Shown here piece after piece: positions 20,901 through 31,200 of a DNA stretch of 64,000 nt. Position 1 is the first letter of the stretch, and every line of letters starts with the position of its first letter. Made by a program: the position numbers and the translations under genes. Origin of the DNA: Pycnococcus provasolii (Eukaryota; Chlorophyta; Pseudoscourfieldiophyceae; Pseudoscourfieldiales); contig CP150576.1 in assembly GCA_049487715.1 (NCBI GenBank), positions 372,001-436,000 on the forward strand, given 5' to 3'. The notes under the pieces are model-generated. The model saw nothing but the letters and a program-made list of their open reading frames with translations. It was not told the origin of the DNA and did not search any database.

Positions 20901-21679
20901 GGGGAGTGGTGACACCGCCGCCGATGAGCACGGATGCGGCGGAGGCGGAGGCGGAGGCGCTGCGCTCGACGATCGATGGCATGCGCGCATCGATGGGCCA
21001 GAAAGACGCACGTCTTGCTGAGCAGGCTCGCGAGCTCTCTCGTGCGCACGAGCAAATCGACATGCTGCAGTCAGCTCTGGATGCTGCCTCGAGCGGTGGC
21101 GGTGATGTTGGCGGCGGCACGAATGTGCCAGAAGAGGTGGAGGAGGAGCTTAGCGAGCTACGAGGTGCCGCTGAGATGCAAAGATTTCAAAATGTCGCAC
21201 TGCGAGAGGAAACGGAGGAGTTGCGGGAGATGTTGAAGTTCAAGGACCACGAGCTCGTGCAAGCTTTGGACGAGCTATCGCGCAAGGAGGCAAATTTCGA
21301 GGCACTGCTGACTGCTGCACGAGAGGAAGTTTCGTCGCTTCAAGAGAAGCTAAGGCAACAACAGGCACGAGAGACGAAGATGGCGGTTCCTCCAACGCCT
21401 CCTCCGTTTGCATCCACATCGTCGTCGTCATCATCATCGCAGCAGCAACATTCTATTCCTCCTCCGTCACGCCGCGCAAGCACAAAACGGACGCCCGAAG
21501 TGGATGAGGATCGAAACATATTCACGAGTGCCGCATTGGCCCGTCGACGAGCGTCCACAACAAGTTCTCCTCCCACATCCTCCACCTCCACCCCCACGTC
21601 GTCTGGTCGAGGTGGAGGTGGAGGTGGCCCGCCTCCTCCACCACCACCGCGTTCGAGAAGGGGCTCGGCTTGGAAATGA
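17948..21679 (+). CDS. Long coiled-coil protein with an SFI1-like N-terminal region
   Basis: Residues about 155-290 contain spaced Leu-x-x-Trp-(R/K) segments (LRSWRRRTVA, FLVWSVRVQ, FSAWRMAL) with basic helices between them, reminiscent of the SFI1 centrin-binding repeat. Residues about 295-1130 are almost continuous heptad coiled coil rich in Glu, Arg, Ala and Leu, with a short Gly/Pro/Ser break near 785-800. The C-terminal 130 residues are disordered, with Ser, Gln and polyproline runs and a basic end. An Asp run near residues 117-123 comes from a GAC microsatellite. The architecture suits a basal-body, centrosome or other cytoskeletal scaffold, but the role is inferred. The first ATG is used; the second, at about 18091 (MMHTPTAHF), gives a more plausible N-terminus. 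Confidence 0.7.
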   Translation: MKVVKTRMPRWSRIPCHDGVSLSGPLPLLSPLVPLCRSPTPRKRNGSRMMHTPTAHFFTPMAAAEDGETPRPTTNGKAHASFAEAWDAYVDTQEKLRQSTRKEATRPALARRLYDDDDDDDDHNDDDDAVAVGKIIVPPRRSQRYSILDSDIAPLLRRMLRKFRAKASARRATRLLVARTQMRGRALRRARDCLRSWRRRTVAATRSLQRYSYRNFLAPAATAFLVWSVRVQATNYLRSREIDTKRGKYLVSRVARLGVQARLRLRVFSAWRMALAAKPSARAALAREEVSEARREAAGTDSELARVQAQLKATLSELEATNHRAEEASARREAEIAGLRERMREEVARFESEVAAARESAHVEISRLETEAAAARAEAMEKHQENARLEAKLARAERNVENTGEEASRLALTARQEMTSQVVDLQETIEALEHRLAEAEEQASLSRSLQEQLDAHSSDRLRAEALADFLSSELEQKAAEAALLGSDVRDMRDEHARAVGASTGMAREASEAFREAENMRSKCAMLESDSRRMSEELEDCRTALRESEQVVGDLRRQLVETHHDVVAARSLEERAKAEHAVMQKLLRQSEQIDERRQAMELKHEHALDRAELDNRQLSHRVPQLEAQLADVRGRLAAAQAEAMKHADERSRAEMELKAVQSAAEAERDTMDSTIAEIRRDCDAKLDELANVAGEARNEARLLSERLETERLRPDALAAELSAAETENDMRSRESAGLRAMMESLEEELHVARMHITMLEAGEKLQKRGTPISAAALAAASSPGPSPGGVETAAVLSPGETATTALQRELARARTRLNHYESREMEMKLREEELLELRTKASTGETTTDHLRRELGDAERSLRLRTEELDEVKARLAEQSVPAASTAVDDSHQKATMKIADLEQRMPDLVSSRDALKTRHEESERKLELAAKRADHLTAEATRLEAVRADVSAERDALQAALDEARALESRKDARIAELERELEQRGVVTPPPMSTDAAEAEAEALRSTIDGMRASMGQKDARLAEQARELSRAHEQIDMLQSALDAASSGGGDVGGGTNVPEEVEEELSELRGAAEMQRFQNVALREETEELREMLKFKDHELVQALDELSRKEANFEALLTAAREEVSSLQEKLRQQQARETKMAVPPTPPPFASTSSSSSSSQQQHSIPPPSRRASTKRTPEVDEDRNIFTSAALARRRASTTSSPPTSSTSTPTSSGRGGGGGGPPPPPPPRSRRGSAWK

Positions 21680-22044
21680 CGACTCGAGTGGTTACACACA
21701 ACGTAAATTATCATTCTCGTTTCTTTCAGATTCAAAATCATCTATCCTCTCGCCGCCATTGAATTTCGGCACCACCATTAGCGATGGTTCTACGACGGAT
21801 CCCCCTGATAAGGTTGTTGAGACTGTGACTTTTCTCCATGGTGTTGCAACTACTGGCGATTCCGTTGTGGGCGAGAACAAGAGGATGTTTTCATTTGAAT
21901 CCTCTCAAAGACAAAGACGTAGAAAACGCTGGGCGCGGTCCTTCTCCGTGAGCGTGAGCTCGTAAAACATCGTCTTCATGTTAAAAAAAAAGAACAACGG
22001 AATACGTTTTCCACTTGTTTTTTCATCACCAGCACTTGTGAAGT
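21680..22044. other. Intergenic region between two convergent genes
   Basis: The stops of the coiled-coil gene (+) and ribosomal P1 (-) face each other. A frame shadowing the end of the coiled-coil gene stays open to 21965, and a 62-codon minus-strand frame exists at 21692-21880; neither looks like a gene. A-runs at about 21983 are the only notable feature. Confidence 0.45.
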
Positions 22045-22126
22045 TTAATCGAACAGGTCGAACTCAGCCTCCTCCTCTTCTTCCTCCTCCGGCTCCGGCT
22101 CCGGCGCGGCAGCCGCGCCAGCGTCG

Positions 22127-22158
<32 letters not shown>

Positions 22159-22371
22159 GCCACCGCCGCCTCCGCCGCCCTGGCCGACGTTCGTGATGAG
22201 ATCCTCAATCTTCTTCGTCTCAAACAGCTTAGCGAAAAGCGCGGGCCAGTACGCCTCGACGTTGACACCAGCCGCCTTGACGACGTCGTTGATCTTATCA
22301 GCGGTGATTTCCTGCTCGTCGTCGTGCAGGATCAGCGAGGCGTAGACGCAGGCGAGTTCTCCGGCAGACAT
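22045..22371 (-). CDS. RPLP1: 60S acidic ribosomal protein P1
   Basis: This 108-aa protein is the P1 component of the ribosomal stalk, which recruits and stimulates translational GTPases. The helical N-terminal dimerisation domain is typical ([20 protein letters not shown] ... [15 protein letters not shown]). It is followed by a Gly-only hinge of about 20 residues, an Ala/Pro/Glu segment and an acidic C-terminal tail ending [10 protein letters not shown]. Other eukaryotic P1 proteins end in GFGLFD or a similar sequence, so the tail is slightly divergent. The Gly run replaces the more usual Ala-rich hinge and is encoded by GGC repeats. A clear ATG is used and there is no intron. Because the tail binds elongation and release GTPases, it works with products such as eRF3 in this window. 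Confidence 0.93.
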
Positions 22372-22931
22372 TTTTGTGTGTGAAACGAGTTTGGCCTAAC
22401 AACAATCAAAGAGAGGTGAAAGGAAGGATGTGCTCCTATTTAACCTGCGTGAACGTGGAGTGGAGTGTGGTGTAAGTGTTAGTGTATTGCCTATCGTCGG
22501 AGCGGAGAGAAGCGAAGGGAAGGGAAGGGGCGGAGAGGCGGGGCGCCATGGCGTACCTTTGCGAAAATGGACCGTCGCCGAGGAGGAGAAAAGAAGGACG
22601 GCGGCTACCTTCCGGTATCCCCTGGAGGTGCAGGTCTACGGGGACAACAAAACCCCGAACTAGGGCACATGAAACCCCGAACAGGCAAGAGGCGAAATTG
22701 GGGGAAATTGAGGGGGGAATCTCGGTGCGAGATCTGCGCCAAAGGGGAAAAGGCGTTTCGTGGATAGAAGACTAGCCTGGATTTCTGGTGCCCTTTTTGT
22801 CTCTCTTGTGTTTTCTCCATCCGAAACATCCAACCGAGACATCCTACTCCTTGGGAAGGAAGGATCATATGGCCTGGCGCAGTTAGGTGAACGCACGCAC
22901 GCACGCACACCTTCTACCTTCTGCTGCTCGC
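22372..22931. promoter_or_regulatory. Divergent promoter region of RPLP1 and the methyltransferase gene
   Basis: No gene is supported. The region has purine-rich G-runs at 22516-22530 and two direct copies of AAACCCCGAAC (22650-22660 and 22672-22682); the latter are shared with the region upstream of UTP25. An (ACGC)n stretch lies at 22891-22908. These could be promoter or 5'-UTR elements, but no TATA box is obvious. Confidence 0.4.
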
Positions 22932-24443
22932 ATGGAGGCGCCCACGCCTCTTCCGCGGGCGCCTCTGAAACAAACCGCCAAAACGGTGGTGCGGGGCGAC
23001 CGTGACGCCGCGAACAACGCGGCATCCTCGGAGCCGGAGGACAGCAGCGACGACGACGGAAACAACAACGCAACGCCATCGCAGACGTCTTCCGAGGAAC
23101 GCAACCAGAGACAGCGCGACCTCGATTACGAAGATGAGCGTAACGCGCTCGGCAAGATTGTCGCGAACATACGCGCGTACAGAGGCTTCGGCATGGACGA
23201 CGTGCGACGCGTCGAGTACCACTACGGCCGGCTCTCCGAGGCGCACAAGGCTCTCATCCCGCACGAGCGCGAGAAGCACGCGGCGATGCGAAGTGCCGTC
23301 GACGCGAACGCGCGCTTCTTCGACGAGCTGGTGAACACGTTCCGCGACATGAACGAGGGCTCGCCGGAGTCGCATGGGAGGCCTAGCCATCTCGTGGGTG
23401 GTGAGGAGGAGGCTCGCAAGCTCGAGCACTCGGGGTACCAGATCAGAGGCGTGGATGAGGACAAGGTGAAATACGTTCTGAAGAACCTCGTTCGCGACTG
23501 GTCAGAGGAGGGGAAAAATGAGCGTGAGCGCAGCTACAGATATGTCATCGACGCGCTGCGCAGGAGCTGTCCTGCACAAGGGCGGGGGACGCCACCGCCA
23601 GATGACAAACCAACAACATCGTCGGCGAAGGCAACTACTTCGGCGGAAGCCTCCAGCGAGTTGGTGGCGGCTGCGTCTGCGGCTGCTGCCTCTGGCGGCA
23701 ATGCTGCAACGAACAATGCCGGGCCAGCCACGTCAACGCCACCGTCAGCGCCAATGGACCACCATCTGGAACATCGCGCGGAGCCTCCGCGCTGTGTCGT
23801 CGCGGGCGCAGGGCTGGGGCGCTTGTGCTGTGAGCTCGCGGCTCTTGGGTATGATGCTCAGGGCAACGAGCACTCTTATTACATGCTGCTGACGTCGTCG
23901 TTTGTGCTCAATCACACGCAGCGGCGGCATCAGTGGCGGATCCACCCGTGGGCGCATCAATCTTGCAACGTTGCGCGCGACTCCGACCAGCTGCGGTGTG
24001 TCACCATCCCAGACGTTACGCCTGGTGAGCTCGCGTGCCGAGTCTCGCCTGGCCTGCTCTCGATGTGCGCCGGAGACTTCGTGGAGGTGTACGGCGTGCC
24101 GGAGCAGGCGGGAGCTTACGATGCAGTCATCACATGCTTTTTCATGGATACGGCGCACAACGTGCTTGAGTATCTCGAGGTGATCCGCCACATGCTCAAG
24201 GTGGGTGGCATTTGGATTAATCACGGACCTCTTCTGTACCACTGGGCAGATGCATTCCAGTATCTGTCAACGGATGAGCTTTCGATTGAAATCAGTCTGG
24301 AGACGATGCACGCGGCTGCGGAGAAGTTAGGATTCGAGTGCCTTCACCAGGAGATGGCTGTGTCGCCGTATACGAGCAATGTCCACTCGATGATGCAGAC
24401 AATATACAACTGCTCGTCGTCCACGATGGTGAAGAGGAGGTGA
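22932..24443 (+). CDS. CARNMT1: Carnosine N-methyltransferase-like protein (N2227 family)
   Basis: The family transfers a methyl group from S-adenosylmethionine to a histidine imidazole nitrogen; in animals it makes anserine from carnosine and also acts on protein histidines. The 503-aa protein has a disordered acidic N-terminus, then a conserved helical block (RAYRGFGMDDVRRVEYHYGR). The SAM-binding core starts near residue 290 (VVAGAGLGRLCCELAALGYD) and continues with QGNEHSYYMLLTSSFVLNHT and the family signature HPWAHQSCN. Late motifs include CFFMDTAHNVLEYLEVI and WINHGPLLYHW. An Ala/Ser/Pro insertion near residues 215-275 splits the conserved parts. The frame is open upstream only through a non-ATG codon, so ATG at 22932 is the start. 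The natural substrate in an alga is unknown. Confidence 0.87.
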   Translation: MEAPTPLPRAPLKQTAKTVVRGDRDAANNAASSEPEDSSDDDGNNNATPSQTSSEERNQRQRDLDYEDERNALGKIVANIRAYRGFGMDDVRRVEYHYGRLSEAHKALIPHEREKHAAMRSAVDANARFFDELVNTFRDMNEGSPESHGRPSHLVGGEEEARKLEHSGYQIRGVDEDKVKYVLKNLVRDWSEEGKNERERSYRYVIDALRRSCPAQGRGTPPPDDKPTTSSAKATTSAEASSELVAAASAAAASGGNAATNNAGPATSTPPSAPMDHHLEHRAEPPRCVVAGAGLGRLCCELAALGYDAQGNEHSYYMLLTSSFVLNHTQRRHQWRIHPWAHQSCNVARDSDQLRCVTIPDVTPGELACRVSPGLLSMCAGDFVEVYGVPEQAGAYDAVITCFFMDTAHNVLEYLEVIRHMLKVGGIWINHGPLLYHWADAFQYLSTDELSIEISLETMHAAAEKLGFECLHQEMAVSPYTSNVHSMMQTIYNCSSSTMVKRR

Positions 24444-24517
24444 ACAGATTGAAGTGCAGTTTTATTGTTTTTTAATGATTAATTTTTTCCTATTGTTTCT
24501 TCCTACATACATAATAT

Positions 24518-24580
24518 CGCTCTTTCAGTTATGGATTGTACTTCACTTTGTCCTTTAACGGTCGTCCATTCATTCGTTGA
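24518..24580 (+). repeat. Recurrent 3'-end element, copy B
   Basis: It lies about 80 nt after the methyltransferase stop. It reads CTCTTTCAGTTATGGATTG, then ACTTCACTTTGTCC, then GGTCGTCCATTCA. It aligns with copies C and E along its whole length and with copy D over the first half. Confidence 0.6.
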
Positions 24581-25210
24581 GCAGGCGCGTTTGCTCATGA
24601 CGCCTGTGCATTCGAAACTACAGTAATATCAGACTTTTCGCGAAAGGCGTCCGGCATGAGAGCTCGATTTGCGCTCGTTGTCACGTTTCACCAACCTTGG
24701 GTACAGTAAGAATACTGGGGATACTGTGATGTCACTCGCTAAGACTTCGTTCGCACTCATCACCAGTGCTCCACCTTCCAAATAGTCCCAGAGAGCAGAG
24801 ACCTGAGCAGAGACCTGGCCCAGAAGGTCGTTTTGAGGCCGCGACTTCAGGCCGCGACCATTCGCGTAAACGTTTGGGGCTTGGTTGCTGATCGATCGAT
24901 GAAGCAACCTGCCCAACGCAATCGTCGCTGTGTAAAGTTAAGGTAGGATCCAACTATGAGGAGAGAGCGCGGCAGGGCAGGAGCTAACGGTGCCGTGCGC
25001 AGACTAGAATAATTAGAGTACGCGCCCTGCCCTGCCCATGCCGTTGCGTGCATCGGTCGAGTCATTATAGCCGTCTGCACTGCAGGTTGTCGTTGTCGAC
25101 TTGTCGTTGGAGGCTTGTTCTATTTGTCCCTCGGTCAACCCCAGGTTTTGTGCAGTGCTTGCAGGAAGAGGGACCAGAAGAGGGGGCCAGTTAAGGGGAA
25201 GGGGAAGGGG

Positions 25211-25297
25211 TCTCCTCTTCCTCCCCCCTCCCCCCTCCCCTCTCTCCTCCCTCCGCCCACACCTCTCTCTCTCTCTCCCTCTCTCTCTCTCTCTCTG
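25211..25297 (+). repeat. CT-rich low-complexity tract
   Basis: Nearly uninterrupted pyrimidines: CCCCCCTC-type repeats pass into (CT)n, ending 6 nt before the ATG of the next gene. It is probably 5' UTR or a pyrimidine-rich core promoter. Confidence 0.7.
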
Positions 25298-25302
25298 AGC
25301 CC

Positions 25303-28032
25303 ATGAACGAAGACGCCATGGACGACGAAAACGCCAACACGCAACCGGCACAAGACGCCGCAGAGCCTGAGGTGCCGAAGAAGAGGACGGTGCGGGTCAA
25401 GGTGGTGCCCAGCAGCAAGGTGGTTCCCGCGCAACCGACACCCAACCCTGCGCCAGAGGTGGCGGAAGAAGAGGTGCAAGAAGCACTGCCACCACCACCA
25501 CCACCGTCGGCTTTCGCGCAAACCGCAACCACGTCAGCGGACACGCCGTTCTACCACGTTCTCGGAGACCCGGCTATGTTCGCGCAAACGGTGAACGCCG
25601 AGGAGCTTGAGCGTAACCCGCCACCTCCGCCGCCGCAGCTCACCCTGCAGGACCTGCCTCCCGACGTGAGAGAGGTGGCCAGGCTCACGGCAGACGGAGG
25701 TGCGTCGATACTTCAGGCGTACGAAAGGTTCACCGGCACGCGAAACTCGCTGGCAGATAGCACCGCGCGGCTAGATGCGCGGGCAGACCCTATGCCAGAG
25801 TTCCTCACCACGTACTTGCCCATGGCAAGCGGCGAGCCTGTTCCCGCGGAGGTTTCGCTCAACAGCAGACACCTTAAGGCTCTCGAGCGGTGGGGGCAGC
25901 AGGAAATGCTGTGGGAGAGGCAACGCGACACGCTTCTCGCGCAAACGTACAAAGATGTGCCTGAGCTCGTCATGGACCGTGCGCAGGAGTACCGCAGGAA
26001 GATGGAGGCGCTGCAAGAGCTGCAAGCTGCGATTCCAGTGGAAGAGCGCTTCGGCGCGGAGCAGTGGATCATGTCGCTGCGAAACAACTGGACGCGCTAC
26101 GTGCCTGTGGGCAACCTCTTCTCGGGACTATTTTGCTCGAACGAGGAAGCGCACTTCGACGTCAACGAGCTCGAGCGGATCACTGCGCACGGCAACCAGG
26201 TGAACGTCCTGCAGAAGTCGCGGAGAGGGGTTATGGGACGCGGTTGGGAAAGCTCGCGCTTCCTCTCGCATCGTCGGAGGCAGTATCGCAAGCGCATCGA
26301 GGACGTCATACCGCCGAGGCCTGATTTTGGCGCTGGCGAGGATGACGGCCTCTTTGTGCGAGGTGTCGCGGTGTCATCCGTGGTGGGCAGGGAAGATGGA
26401 GGCGGCGACATGACGATGCAGGATCTCGAGGACTTCCTCGCATCAGACGAAAGGTTCCGTGGGACGCTGGAGGAAATCTATCTCATCCGCCGTGCTAAGG
26501 AGGAGGAGAAGCGCAGGCAGGCTGAGGCTGAGGCGGCGCGCCTGCAAGAGCTTGAGCGACTGCAGAAACTCCTTGAGCCGATGAAGGGGCCTTGCATGTA
26601 TGTTCACAAGCAGCGCCTCGCGCTCGACTGCGAGAGCCAGGGGTCGGCGCGTGGGTCGGTGAAGATGACGAACCGTGGCACCGTCACACTGCGGTACACG
26701 TGGACGGGAGAGCCGCGTGCGCTACCAGACCATGCGCGTGGGCTGAAGGAGCCAAACCGCGCGTTCTACGCCTCCAAGGCATCCGGCGTGCTCCTTCCCG
26801 GAGAGTCTGCCGAGATTTACTTCACATTCCGCCCACAATACCCAGGGATCTACACGGAGAATTGGAGCATTTCGTGCATACCTTCGCTTCCCGAGCAAGC
26901 TACGCCAATCACGCTGCGCGGCATCGCGGTGGCTGAAGACTCGGCGCGACTGCAGCGCCGTCAGCTCGAGACCGATCTGCGGGCGAAGGAAACAAAAAGG
27001 CACGGCGCCTACGCCGTGGAATGCGTACTGCGTAAGGTGGTGGATGGTCCCACGCCAACGCGAGCGCCGCACAAGCCTGACACCGAAGCTGGTTTCAGAG
27101 AGTCGGCGTTCCTGCTCTCGAATCGCGGCGACCCTGAAGGTCGTTGCTTTTACTTCTCCGACGAACTCGCGGATGCGCTCGAGAAGCTGGCGGCATCTCT
27201 CGCTGATGTGCCACGAGCCGCGGATGACGCGGCGGCGAAAGATCCAAAAGCAAAGAAGGGGGAGCCCGAGGTGGAAGTGAAGCGGGGACCCGAAGACGCG
27301 CTGGCCTTCACAAGCTTTGATGCATTCCTTACCGAGCTGGAGGCTGAGGTGGACACCTTGGTCTCTGAGGCGGAGGCTGCAGTCGCCGCCGAGGCTGAAG
27401 GTTCGGCTAACCTCGAGGCATTGCAGGCGACTTGCGATGGAATGGTGGCGCGTCGCGACGCAATCAAGGGAATGCGCAAACGCCTGGATGAACTCGTGTA
27501 CATTGGACAAGTGCCCATCGATGAGACGGCGATGAAGGCACGATGCCTAAGCAAACTTTGGGGAGATGCCGCGGAGCCGAGCCCCGATCTCGCGGAGGCA
27601 GCTGTTGCATTCGCCGAGGAGAGGCTTGTTGAGGCCAAGGCCAAGGCCAAGGCGGATCGTGAGAAGGCGCATGCCGCCGCGGTGGCCAAGGCGGAGGAGG
27701 AGGGAACGGAACCGCCTGAGCCTGAGCCTGAGCCGGAAGAGGATCCCGAAGCTCCAACGTACGATCGCGACGTTTACCTTGCCAATTTCCACGAACGCTT
27801 ACGCGGAAGTGTGCTCAATACCGTTGGTGACTTTGAGCGCGCATATGCCAAGGAGCGGGCTGGTGTGCGCGACCTGCTGAATGCGCGCATTATCGAGGCT
27901 GACACGATCGGCGGCGTACCGCAGCTGTGGACTGCGTTCGAGTTGCAGCGCCTTAAGCGTCGCCTTCACCTTGACGTCGTCGACAAAGCAGAAGCGCTCG
28001 TCGCGGGCGAGGAGGACTTTGTCGTCGTTTGA
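25303..28032 (+). CDS. MYCBPAP: MYCBP-associated protein-like (MYCBPAP family)
   Basis: The 909-aa protein resembles MYCBPAP, a protein conserved in ciliated eukaryotes and connected with the axonemal central apparatus and sperm tail. After a disordered Pro-rich N-terminus (residues 1-120) comes a conserved helical region with ALERWGQQEMLWERQRDTLL, and residues about 245-375 contain WIMSLRNNWTRYVPVGNLFS. A single ASH/MSP-like beta-sandwich lies at about 430-550 (GSVKMTNRGTVTLRYTW, then GESAEIYFTFRPQYPGIYTE). The C-terminal third is helical and Glu/Ala-rich with acidic and Pro repeats (PEPEPEPEEDPEAP). The start is the first ATG after the CT tract. TGTAA lies 16 nt after the stop. With CFAP47 in the same window it supports a motile cell. 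I have moderate confidence in the exact family name. Confidence 0.72.
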   Translation: MNEDAMDDENANTQPAQDAAEPEVPKKRTVRVKVVPSSKVVPAQPTPNPAPEVAEEEVQEALPPPPPPSAFAQTATTSADTPFYHVLGDPAMFAQTVNAEELERNPPPPPPQLTLQDLPPDVREVARLTADGGASILQAYERFTGTRNSLADSTARLDARADPMPEFLTTYLPMASGEPVPAEVSLNSRHLKALERWGQQEMLWERQRDTLLAQTYKDVPELVMDRAQEYRRKMEALQELQAAIPVEERFGAEQWIMSLRNNWTRYVPVGNLFSGLFCSNEEAHFDVNELERITAHGNQVNVLQKSRRGVMGRGWESSRFLSHRRRQYRKRIEDVIPPRPDFGAGEDDGLFVRGVAVSSVVGREDGGGDMTMQDLEDFLASDERFRGTLEEIYLIRRAKEEEKRRQAEAEAARLQELERLQKLLEPMKGPCMYVHKQRLALDCESQGSARGSVKMTNRGTVTLRYTWTGEPRALPDHARGLKEPNRAFYASKASGVLLPGESAEIYFTFRPQYPGIYTENWSISCIPSLPEQATPITLRGIAVAEDSARLQRRQLETDLRAKETKRHGAYAVECVLRKVVDGPTPTRAPHKPDTEAGFRESAFLLSNRGDPEGRCFYFSDELADALEKLAASLADVPRAADDAAAKDPKAKKGEPEVEVKRGPEDALAFTSFDAFLTELEAEVDTLVSEAEAAVAAEAEGSANLEALQATCDGMVARRDAIKGMRKRLDELVYIGQVPIDETAMKARCLSKLWGDAAEPSPDLAEAAVAFAEERLVEAKAKAKADREKAHAAAVAKAEEEGTEPPEPEPEPEEDPEAPTYDRDVYLANFHERLRGSVLNTVGDFERAYAKERAGVRDLLNARIIEADTIGGVPQLWTAFELQRLKRRLHLDVVDKAEALVAGEEDFVVV

Positions 28033-28238
28033 CGTTTGAACCAACCATGTAACTGACCTGTCGAGAGTTCAACCCTGACTGCCTGAGGCTGAGGGCTGAG
28101 GCTGAGGGGATCCCCCCCTTGGATGGAAATCCGGGTTTGTCCTCCCCCTCCCCCGTCCCGGTTGCCCTTTCCGTCCCGCCTCGCCCTTTTTACCTTTTAC
28201 CAACTTGACCAACTTTACGCGCGACGTCCTCACGCGCC
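28033..28238. promoter_or_regulatory. Short intergenic region with TGTAA motif and small repeats
   Basis: TGTAA at 28048-28052 is a candidate polyadenylation signal for the upstream gene. Short repeats of CTGAGG and GAGGCTGAGG occupy 28079-28108, and a pyrimidine-rich tract follows before the next start. Confidence 0.35.
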
Positions 28239-31200
28239 ATGAGCATGAACGCGCGCATGCTGGGTCCCATACGCAACAACGCGCACGTGTATCGGCTGTA
28301 TGCGGCGCGCCCGATGTCCTCGTCTTCAGCAGTGCCGAGGGACCCGAGGGACCTGCGGCACGCACTCGAACACTATGCAACGAAACTTCCCGAATCCGCG
28401 AAGGAAGAACAGAGACACGCGAAACTCCTCGCGGCGCAACTCAAACTCTTCGAGAGCCTATCCGGCGCAGCGAGACAAGCGCTCGTCAACCAAGCGGGCG
28501 ATATACTCAACGGAAAAAAACCACCACCACGTCCACATTCACTGTCACCGCCACACATGCCACCCCCACCACCAACGCCACGTCCTGCACCACTCGCCTC
28601 ACCTTCGCCGCCACGTTCCAATGCACCACTTCAACCACCACCAGCGCCAACGCCACGTCCTGCACCACTCGCCTCACCTTCGCCGCCACGTTCCAGAGTA
28701 CAACAGTCACCACCATCCCAATTACCACCACCACCACCATCCCAACCACCACCACCACCAAAACAAACTTCCAAAGCAGTATCACCAACGGCTTCGCACA
28801 TCATAACATTCGACCTCGAAACCACGGGCATGAAGACGGTGTGGGGTCCTGACTTCAGCGAAGTCATCGAAATCGCTGGCGTGCACGCAGAAGACCGCAC
28901 GAAAACGTTCAGTATGGTCGTCCGGCCGAACGAAAGAAACCTTCCACTTCAGAGCAACATCGTCGCGCTAACGGGCATCACGACGGACGACGTCAGGTCA
29001 GCCAAAAGTTTCGACGAAGTTTGGGACGAATTCAAGCAGTGGGTGAACAGCTTTGGTCCAAATCCAATCTTGGTGGCGCACAACGGGCGAACGTTCGACG
29101 TTCCCGTGCTCTGCAACGAGCTGCGCCGTGTGCACTACAACAAGCATAGAAAAAGCCGCACGGGCACCTCCTCCACCACGATGTCGTATGCCGAGTTCAA
29201 CCCATTCGCGGAGGAGGTGCCATCCTGGATGTTCGCAGACTCACTCGCGCTCGCCCGAGCGACGGCAAAGTATGGCGAAAGGAGCAGGCTCAAGGATGTG
29301 TGCGATCGATATGGCGTCGAAGGGCCGTCGACAGCTCACCGAGCGATGCCTGATGCGGAGGCACTTGCTCGTCTCGTTGGACCACTCGCAGGAGAGCATC
29401 GTGGCGGCGACATTGTCGACAGGGATCGCGTCCTTCAATTCTGGACCAGCCACACTCTGCCGGCGATCGACGGCGCGGGCAACGGCGGTAAAGATATGCT
29501 TAGAAGAACAGCCGTCGAAAAGTCGGTATCGCGGCCTTTGCCACCACCACCGCCGCCGCCACCACCATCATCGGAGTCGGACTTTTTACTGAAGCCACTG
29601 CATAATAATCAAAATATCACCGAAGATCGAATCGAATCGCTTCGCGCGATGCCTCGTCAGGTGATTCTCAGCGTGATCGACACAGGCTTTCGAGCGGACG
29701 GTAGCATCGGCAGCGATGACACCACCAGCTGGTTGACGCCCGCCGTTGCAGGGAAGCTGGACGAGATTGCCGAGGCACCACCGTCGCAATCCACCAATCC
29801 CAGGTCCATCTGGACCGTAGACCTTGGCATTGCCTCACTATCAGAGCGTCTTTTGCACAATTTCAAGAAGAAGGGGTATGACCACGTGTCCGACGTCGTC
29901 GAGCGATGGCCGAGACGCCACGACGTCTACCGCCCCTGGGTGTCAGGCGATGTTCGCGAGCTGCAGGCGGATGATTGTATAATTTTCCGAGCATATGGCA
30001 GTGATTCGCAGATTATCAAAGTGAACAAGAGAAGCGGCGTTGAAATGATTCAGTTCACGCTCACGGTGCTGCCACTTGAGCAGCGCAATGCAGAGGTGAC
30101 TGTCCGTGCCAAGACAGCACATTTTTTTTATAGGTCGCACAAGGGAAGGTATGCCGCGACCAGTTTTAAGAGAACTTATCTCGACCCGATCGTCAAAGCG
30201 GGAGTGGATGAGACATGCCTGTGGCGCGCTCGTGTCAAGCGGATTCCAAGAGCGAGCAAGGAAAGAGCAGACCAGGATGTGGAGCTTGAAAACGTCGAGC
30301 GCCTGACCAACGATTCGATTACAATGAAAATTATGGATGGCATTTGGGCAGATGTCGCAAAATCCACCCTTCCTCTCGGCGAAAGGCTTCCCGCATACTG
30401 CCGTCCATTCTATGGAGACGACGCGCCTCTCAAGGACAAGGACTTCTACGGACACCCTCTCATGAAGAAAGTGCCCACTGGCATGAGCGTGCCTTATCAT
30501 CTGCTTAAGTTTTTCGAGATTTCCGGTGGATCGGGTGTTACACGAGACTACCTTAGCGAGCAGGATCGAGAGCGCATCGCGCTCGAACTTGCCGACTCTC
30601 ACAAGGCACTACATGGCGCGCCGCTGCCATCCTGGCGAGAGGCAGCCATGGACATGCACGAGCCGCGCAGTCTCCTTCACCTGCACCGCGCGAAGATGCG
30701 CATCGCCTTTGACGAGATGACGTTACTGCAGATATACGCGCTCGAGACGGGGAGAAAGGACCGGGAGGCGAGTATTAAGCAGGGCGAAGAGCGTTTTGTG
30801 CTCGACGACGACACGTCACTCGTCGCGGGGATTGTGCGAAGTCTGCCCTACAACGTCACGACTGGCGCGGGAAGCCAGCTGCACGCGCTGAAGCGTTGTC
30901 TGATGACGATGGGGTGTGAGAGTGCAGTCAATCTGGATATGGACCTTGGCCTTACTGACAATGTAGAATCGCCCGACGTAAATGACGACGACCCCAACAT
31001 CAATGACGATGCTGCAAGTCTTCCGATGAGACGGCTGCTGCACGGCGACGTCGGATGCGGCAAGACGTTGGTGGAGCAGCTCTGTCTGCTTCACGCCGCC
31101 CAATCCGGTGTGCAGGGTGCCCTTCTGTGTGCAACGGAGGCGCTCGCGCAGCAGCACTACGAGACATTCTTGGAACTCCTGAATGGCGTAAAAAATGCAA

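Larger units (their letters stand above)
24444..25302. other. Intergenic region upstream of the MYCBPAP-like gene
   Basis: No gene is supported. It contains copy B of the recurrent 3'-end element (24518-24580), A/T-rich 3'-UTR sequence after the methyltransferase stop, and a long pyrimidine tract (25211-25297) directly before the next start codon. Confidence 0.5.
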